A stretch of 64,000 nucleotides of DNA from Aradus depressus (lineage: Eukaryota > Arthropoda > Insecta > Hemiptera > Aradidae), in assembly GCA_963662175.1 (NCBI GenBank), contig OY759215.1, positions 18,961,079 through 19,025,078 of the forward strand. The letters are read 5' to 3'. Made by a program: the position numbers and the translations under genes. The notes beneath the pieces were generated by a model. The model had not been told where the DNA came from, ran no database searches, and saw only the letters and a program-made list of their open reading frames with translations. Within the stretch, counting starts at the first letter, position 1; every line of letters begins with the position of its first letter. Shown here one piece after another: positions 63,958 through 64,000 of the stretch.

Positions 63958-64000
63958 AAGGTCGCTACTTTCCCAGTGTGAATTAATCAACTATATTTTC
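63958..64000 (-). repeat. Rep-A 3' end entering from the right
   Basis: ggtcgctactttcccagtgt then gaattaatcaactatatttt matches the reversed 3' end of Rep-A; cut by the window edge. Confidence 0.55.

Overview
This is AT-rich, intergenic-looking DNA from an animal. The transposon content (I-type, Jockey-, R1- and RTE-like LINEs, several Penelope-like families, pogo-like and hAT-like MITEs, tRNA-derived SINEs) suggests an arthropod, probably an insect, but I cannot name the species. I see no complete host gene, no rRNA, no true tRNA gene and no CRISPR array. Almost all of the window is transposable elements (TEs), their relics, minisatellites and simple sequence. One 200-base assembly gap lies at 3106-3305.

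Layout. 0-6.4 kb: a hAT-like MITE, SINE copies, the gap and a decayed Jockey RT fragment. 6.8-9.8 kb: the only long open frame, a 5'-truncated LINE on the minus strand with RT, RNase H and a C-terminal zinc-knuckle-like region. 10.4-12.2 kb: a Penelope-like foldback, then a SINE split by a 942-bp non-autonomous DNA transposon. 12.9-16 kb: Penelope-like ends, an R1-like LINE tail and a pogo-like MITE. 20.6-20.9 kb: a MADF-like exon, the best non-LINE coding relic. 22.7-25.7 kb: a 55-bp minisatellite, a SINE inside a SINE, and two foldback elements. 26.4-34.6 kb: mainly copies of one abundant non-coding repeat, called Rep-A here, plus RTE and Jockey relics. 35.0-38.8 kb: a minisatellite split by an RTE tail that is itself split by a SINE, then a Jockey copy split by a 1179-bp solo LTR. 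41.1-43.6 kb: a large inverted structure. 44.4-47.7 kb: an opposed SINE cluster, a pogo-like MITE and a 48-bp minisatellite. 48.4-55.4 kb: Penelope-like ends and a three-level nest (Rep-A, then a Penelope-like element, then a LINE with a 5' inversion). 57-64 kb: a Penelope-like end carrying an intron-like insert, a second pogo-like family, a 30-bp minisatellite inside Rep-A, SINEs and a Harbinger-like GC-rich element.

Most notable observations. (1) Hammerhead-ribozyme-like cores occur at ten sites belonging to at least five Penelope-like terminal families. They share a palindromic stem III and an extra unpaired base before stem II. (2) One Penelope-like terminus carries a 169-bp GT...AG insertion with exact intron borders next to the ribozyme motif; sister copies in the window lack it. 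(3) A LINE insertion with a 13-bp target-site duplication shows the 5' inversion expected from twin priming. (4) Rep-A, seen in more than 30 fragments, has hairpin ends and about 140-bp internal modules. One copy has grown a 30-bp minisatellite from its own sequence.

Insertion junctions give a relative order. Rep-A and minisatellites are the oldest layer, LINE and Penelope-like copies come next, and SINEs, the solo LTR and the inverted LINE are recent. The genes here do not cooperate in a pathway; the window is a record of successive insertions.
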